Assembly (NCBI GenBank): GCA_049974825.1
Contig: JBNGDJ010000046.1
Location: forward strand, 1-17,907
Reading direction: 5' to 3'
DNA from: JBKHDT01 sp049974825
GTDB taxonomy: Bacteria > Pseudomonadota > Gammaproteobacteria > Halothiobacillales > Halothiobacillaceae
DNA: 17,907 nt
The notes beneath the pieces were generated by a model that was not told where the DNA came from, did no database searches, and saw only the letters and a list, made by a program, of their open reading frames with translations. The translations under genes were made by a program, and so were the position numbers. This document shows, in pieces, positions 14,854 to 17,907 of the stretch (position 1 is the first letter of the stretch; every line of letters begins with the position of its first letter).

Positions 14854-15627
14854 TCAGTCGGCAAAGCGGGCAACCGCCGGCGCATGATCCGAGGGACGCG
14901 TCCAGGTCCTCGGTTCGCGGTCAATCCAGGCCTGCTCACAGTGATCGGCAAGCGGCCGGGAGGCCAGGACCAGATCAATGCGCAGCCCACGGTTGCGTCG
15001 AAAACCCGCGGCACGGTAATCCCACCAGGAGAAGGTTTTCTCGGGCTGTTCAAACAGTCGGAAGGTATCAACCAGCCCCAGGTTGAGCAGGCGCTGAAGG
15101 CGCTGGCGTTCCTCGTCGCTGCAGAGCACCTTGCCCGCCCAGGCCTCGGGATCATGCACGTCCCGATCGTCCGGTACGATATTGAAATCGCCCATCACAA
15201 CCACCCGCTCATGAGCCATCATTTCGGTGGCAATCCAGCCATGCAGCGCGTCCAGCCAGTCAAGCTTGTAGGCAAACTTTTCCGAACCAACCGCCTCACC
15301 ATTGACCACGTACAGGTCAATCACCCGCACATCACCGATGGTCGCAGCCAACACGCGACGCTGGGGGTCCTCGAAACCGGGAATGTCTGTCACGACATCC
15401 CGCGGCTCCTCGCGGGCAATCAGCGCCACGCCGTTGTAAGTTTTCTGTCCAGAGGCCACACAGTGATAGCCCAGCGCCTCAAAGGCTTCCACCGGCACCG
15501 CCTCGGTTGGCATCTTCAGTTCCTGAAGCCCGAGAATGTCGGCCTCGCTGGATTTCAGCCAGTCGATCACCTGCGGCAGTCGCACCTTGAGCGAGTTGAC
15601 GTTCCAGGAAGCGATGGTGGTCGGCAT
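14854..15627 (-). CDS. xthA: Exodeoxyribonuclease III
   Basis: 257 residues. An AP endonuclease and 3' exonuclease/phosphatase of base-excision repair. Active-site residues are in place: Asn9 in SWNVNSLKVRL, Glu36 in GLQELK, Tyr106 in DLYVVNG, Asp147 and Asn149 in GDFNIVP, and Asp247-His248 in PSDHAP. YVVNG replaces the commoner YVPNG or YIPNG. ATG 15627 overlaps the upstream gene's stop by one base (TGATG); the frame is open further upstream, but homology starts at PTTIASWNVNS. GAGAGG about 12 nt before could serve both this ATG and an upstream one. It is likely the last gene of the lemA/GIDE transcript. Confidence 0.95.
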   Translation of the reverse strand: MPTTIASWNVNSLKVRLPQVIDWLKSSEADILGLQELKMPTEAVPVEAFEALGYHCVASGQKTYNGVALIAREEPRDVVTDIPGFEDPQRRVLAATIGDVRVIDLYVVNGEAVGSEKFAYKLDWLDALHGWIATEMMAHERVVVMGDFNIVPDDRDVHDPEAWAGKVLCSDEERQRLQRLLNLGLVDTFRLFEQPEKTFSWWDYRAAGFRRNRGLRIDLVLASRPLADHCEQAWIDREPRTWTRPSDHAPAVARFAD

Positions 15628-16562
15628 CAGAAGGGCCATCCTCTCAGTTGGTTCATGTAGGCAAGCAAGGCCACGGTCAGGGTTGAGAGCCCCCAAAGCC
15701 CGAGCCCGACGGACATTTTGCGGCGGATCAGCTTTTTCTGGGGAATCGCGGACAGAATAAACGGCCGCCCGTCATGGGGGCGACGCATGATGTGGATTCC
15801 GTCGCTGTTTGCGGCCTCGACCACCATTTCCTTGCGGGCGGTGGCCGTGGCCAGGCGCCGGGCCATGTCCCATTCGCGCTCGTCGATCCGGCCATCCCCG
15901 TCCAGGTCAAAGCGCTTCATCTGCTCAGGATCGTTTTTCCACTCAGAAAGCAGTATGCGGACACGTTCAGCCCGCTCCGAGGCGATATCCCGATAAGAGG
16001 TGGAAAATTCACCGATCACGTAGAGCGGCTCGTGCTCGCGAATCAGCCGTTCCGTGTAGCGGTACTTGCGCCCGAAGAACAACCGTTCGCCGCCGACACC
16101 TAGGGCCGGGCGGGGCGAGGAACCGTACCAGACCCGCCGATAAACGGGGTAGGTTCTTGCGCCGTTGGGAAGAATCAGTGCCTCGCCTGTCCCATCGTCT
16201 ATACCGATTGGCTCGCCACTGATGCTGCGCTCGATCTCGACCCAGCGCGTCCGGGTTCCGTTCTTGGTATGAACCTGTTCCCGTCGCTCGACCCGGGCGT
16301 CATACCAGACACATTCGTATCCGGACAAAGGCGCGCGAAGCAACTCGTCGCCGACCGGGCGCGCCATTCCCTCCAGCTCGACATAACCCTGAGCCGCGGA
16401 CCGGATGCGGGAAGTCGGGGTATCCATGATGACCCGGGCGCGCAGGATCGAGCGCAGACCGAAAACAAAGGCCACCAGGCAGATCACGGCGGCAATGGAA
16501 AAAACCCAGGGGTATTCTCCCGGAGTCAGCTCGAGAATCAGTTGGCGAAGGTGTTCCAGCAT
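15627..16562 (-). CDS. GIDE-domain membrane protein with an EF-hand loop
   Basis: 311 residues. Predicted membrane helices at about 18-38 and 285-303 flank a soluble domain resembling the GIDE (MUL1-like) family, with APLSGYECVWYDARVERRE, GEPLYVIGEF and a C-terminal KKLIRRKMSVGLGLWG. Bacterial members are often annotated E3-ligase-like, but no RING finger is visible and ligase activity should not be assumed. Residues 219-230 (DLDGDGRIDERE) are a perfect 12-residue EF-hand loop, so calcium binding is possible. The ribosome site AAGGAA (16568-16573) is 6 nt before the ATG. It lies downstream of lemA and a small membrane-protein gene on the same strand and overlaps xthA. Confidence 0.85.
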   Translation of the reverse strand: MLEHLRQLILELTPGEYPWVFSIAAVICLVAFVFGLRSILRARVIMDTPTSRIRSAAQGYVELEGMARPVGDELLRAPLSGYECVWYDARVERREQVHTKNGTRTRWVEIERSISGEPIGIDDGTGEALILPNGARTYPVYRRVWYGSSPRPALGVGGERLFFGRKYRYTERLIREHEPLYVIGEFSTSYRDIASERAERVRILLSEWKNDPEQMKRFDLDGDGRIDEREWDMARRLATATARKEMVVEAANSDGIHIMRRPHDGRPFILSAIPQKKLIRRKMSVGLGLWGLSTLTVALLAYMNQLRGWPF

Positions 16563-16573
16563 GATCCGTTCCT

Positions 16574-16660
16574 TCGGGAAACTCTACACAAAGCCATCCT
16601 TGGCATTTCTGCACAAATGCCCGGACCGATACACGCCCGGCCTGGGCTTCGCGATTACCC
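16574..16660 (-). repeat. Composite hairpin repeat, copy 8 (decayed, reverse orientation)
   Basis: CGGGAAACTCTACACAAAGC (16575-16594) matches the start of copy 7. It is followed by an altered core, CATCCTTG, and a shrunken hairpin D with CCGGACCGATACACGCCCGG at 16621-16640. Hairpins A to C are missing or unrecognisable. It separates the small membrane-protein gene from the GIDE gene inside a probable operon. Confidence 0.7.
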
Positions 16661-16683
16661 CGGATAGTTCAGTGGCCGAGCAA

Positions 16684-16998
16684 TCAAGCCGGCCGATCCT
16701 CCGGATTCGATGCCCGTTCATCCGCGCGGACACGAACCAACCGGCGATTGCCCAGCACGATAAACAGCGGCAGAAACAGCGACCAGGGCAGCCAAAGCAG
16801 GTGACGCCAGGGATCCTGTATCCAAAATATCCCCGCCAGAAATGCAGAGCCGACCAGCCAGAAGGTCACGACCAGTTGCCACATCAGGCGACGTTCGCGC
16901 GGGCCTTTCGCGGAGGAAATGCTTTTCCAGGACCCGTAGATGCCGCCGGCCAGGCCGATCAGGCCGCCTGCCAGGGCGCCGACGATGGCTGCATCCAT
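16684..16998 (-). CDS. Small three-helix membrane protein, function unknown
   Basis: 104 residues. Hydrophobic stretches: about 4-20 (Gly/Ala-rich), 40-58 and 63-82, the last two joined by a short IQDPWRH loop; the tail is charged. I do not recognise a named family. The start has GGGAG six nt before the ATG and lies 15 nt after the lemA stop, so it is probably translated with lemA. The GIDE gene follows after 121 nt of decayed repeat. A role alongside LemA/GIDE at the membrane is inferred from position only. Confidence 0.75.
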   Translation of the reverse strand: MDAAIVGALAGGLIGLAGGIYGSWKSISSAKGPRERRLMWQLVVTFWLVGSAFLAGIFWIQDPWRHLLWLPWSLFLPLFIVLGNRRLVRVRADERASNPEDRPA

Positions 16999-17013
16999 GA
17001 CCGTCTCCCCGGT

Positions 17014-17589
17014 TCAGGCACCAAAAAGACTGCGAACATCGACATCCCGGGTCTCGGACTCGTCGAACTCCAGCAGATCGAAGGGCTTGAAGTGGAACAT
17101 TTTCGCGACGATCACATCCGGAAACTGCTCGATCCGCACGTTGTTGGTGTTTACCGCCGCGTTGTAGTACTCGCGCCGGTCAGCGATCGAGTTTTCCAGT
17201 CCGGAAATGCGCTGTTGCAGGTGCTGGAAAGTGCTGTCCGCCTTCAAGTCGGGATAGGCTTCGGCCACGGCGAACAGATTGCCCAGACCAAGGCGGAGCG
17301 AAGATTCTGCCTGCCCAAGCTGATCAACGTTGCCGGATGCCTGCGCCGCGGAAACGGCCGCACGCGCCTTCATGACGCGTTCAAGCGTTTCCTGCTCGTA
17401 CTTCATGTACTGCCGCGCGGTTTCGACCAGCTTGGGCAGCTCGTCGTGACGCTGCTTGAGCAACACGTCAATGTTCGACCAAGCCTGGCTGACGTTGTGC
17501 TTGAGATTGACCAGAGCGTTGTAGATGACAATCCCGTAGATAACCACCACAACCAGAAGGAAGAGGAAAACAGCCAGGCCCACGCTCAT
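17014..17589 (-). CDS. lemA: LemA family protein
   Basis: 191 residues. An N-terminal membrane anchor (about 4-23) is followed by a long helical domain with the family motifs LVNLKHNVSQAWSNIDVLLKQRHDELPKLVE and FNxxV-like NAAVNTNNVRIEQFPDVIVA (each given in part). LemA proteins are membrane-anchored with the bulk outside the cytoplasm; their molecular role is poorly defined. GGGAG (6 nt before the ATG) supports the start. It heads the minus-strand run lemA, small membrane protein, GIDE, xthA; lemA beside GIDE-type genes is a recurrent arrangement. Confidence 0.94.
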   Translation of the reverse strand: MSVGLAVFLFLLVVVVIYGIVIYNALVNLKHNVSQAWSNIDVLLKQRHDELPKLVETARQYMKYEQETLERVMKARAAVSAAQASGNVDQLGQAESSLRLGLGNLFAVAEAYPDLKADSTFQHLQQRISGLENSIADRREYYNAAVNTNNVRIEQFPDVIVAKMFHFKPFDLLEFDESETRDVDVRSLFGA

Positions 17590-17730
17590 CGGAAACTCCC
17601 TTGCTTCGATTCAGGAAGGCCTGCCTTCGTGCTGGCCCTCCCTGGCAGGTATCAACCACCCGCCCAGGCGCGGCAGGATCACTGCGCGTGCCCCGGGAGA
17701 AGCCGGCCGATGGATTCAGACCGGATTTTT

Positions 17731-17781
17731 AGGGACACTCTGCACAAATGCAGAGTTTCCCTATTGGGGCAGGGATGCCCC
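17731..17781 (+). repeat. Composite hairpin repeat, copy 9 (hairpins A and B only)
   Basis: Hairpin A arms are 17731-17743 and 17750-17762 (AGGGACACTCTGC against GCAGAGTTTCCCT, one mismatch). Hairpin B is GGGG (17766-17769), core CAGGGATG, CCCC (17778-17781). The element stops there. It lies upstream of lemA; no promoter was recognised in 17590-17730. Confidence 0.8.
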
Positions 17782-17812
17782 AAATTCGTCCCTGGTCTAC
17801 ACCCCTTGCCGC

Positions 17813-17907
17813 CATCCATGTCGGAAGCCCTTTCGGGTTCGGCCTGCGAAGAGCATCCCTGTTCTTCGGCCCTTCCGACATCCATGTCGGAAGCCCTTTC
17901 GGGTTCG
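17813..17907 (+). repeat. 66-bp-period direct repeat running off the window
   Basis: A 29-bp stretch at 17813-17841 recurs identically at 17879-17907, where the window ends. The second copy sits in a 7-bp-armed hairpin, CTTCCGA (17872-17878), CATCCATG, TCGGAAG (17887-17893). Between copies, CGAAGAG (17847-17853) and TTCTTCG (17862-17868) can form another stem. The CATCCATG core is shared with the composite repeat. Whether more units follow cannot be seen. Confidence 0.75.

Noticed and set aside
14758..15660. Long plus-strand open frame opposite xthA
   Set aside because: Mirror of the xthA coding sequence, which has all catalytic motifs.
17813..17907. CRISPR array
   Set aside because: Only two repeat units are visible, the spacer itself contains a matching stem, and no cas genes are seen.

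Overview
The window looks like chromosomal DNA of a GC-rich gammaproteobacterium (Chromatiales/Xanthomonadales-like; Wenzhouxiangellaceae is one possibility, not provable here). Nearly all genes are conserved housekeeping or envelope genes: a glnA–DUF4124–ntrB–ntrC nitrogen-control cluster, a short-type ExbB/ExbD/TonB energiser, yrfG, thiS, ggt, ubiC, an MscS-type channel, a CDF metal transporter, a DUF389 protein, xthA, a GIDE-domain protein and lemA. No phage, plasmid, CRISPR, tRNA or rRNA was seen.

Layout. Positions 121-1853 (minus): exbB-exbD-tonB operon. 1854-2406: 553-bp control region holding a probable exbB promoter, one repeat copy, three NtrC boxes and a sigma-54 promoter for glnA. 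2407-7577 (plus): glnA with a strong terminator, a secreted DUF4124 protein, then an NtrC box, a 203-bp repeat element and the overlapping ntrB/ntrC pair. 7705-8382 (minus): yrfG. 8543-10945 (plus): thiS-ggt-ubiC, tightly packed. 10871-11205: two adjoining repeat elements. 11414-14827 (plus): mscS-like, CDF and DUF389 genes. 14854-17589 (minus): lemA, a small membrane protein, the GIDE protein and xthA. 17590-17907: another repeat copy and a 66-bp-period repeat running off the edge.

The most unusual content lies between the genes. A dispersed composite repeat occurs about nine times here, intact or decayed. It is a chain of short hairpins, and the two complete copies (4644-4846 and 11047-11205, opposite orientations) have 17-bp terminal inverted repeats beginning TTAA. 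Arms of equivalent hairpins differ between copies but change in a compensating way, and many hairpins share the loop octamer CATGGATG/CATCCATG. Copies sit at gene ends, often touching stop codons, and one supplies the last 24 codons of ubiC. This resembles a MITE- or REP/BIME-like family; I do not recognise it as a named one.

The nitrogen cluster can be read mechanistically. NtrB (kinase/phosphatase) and NtrC (sigma-54 activator) lie downstream of glutamine synthetase. The glnA promoter has paired NtrC enhancers about 100 and 131 bp upstream of a GG-N10-GC sigma-54 promoter, much like enteric glnAp2. A fourth, perfectly symmetrical NtrC box precedes ntrBC, suggesting autoregulation.
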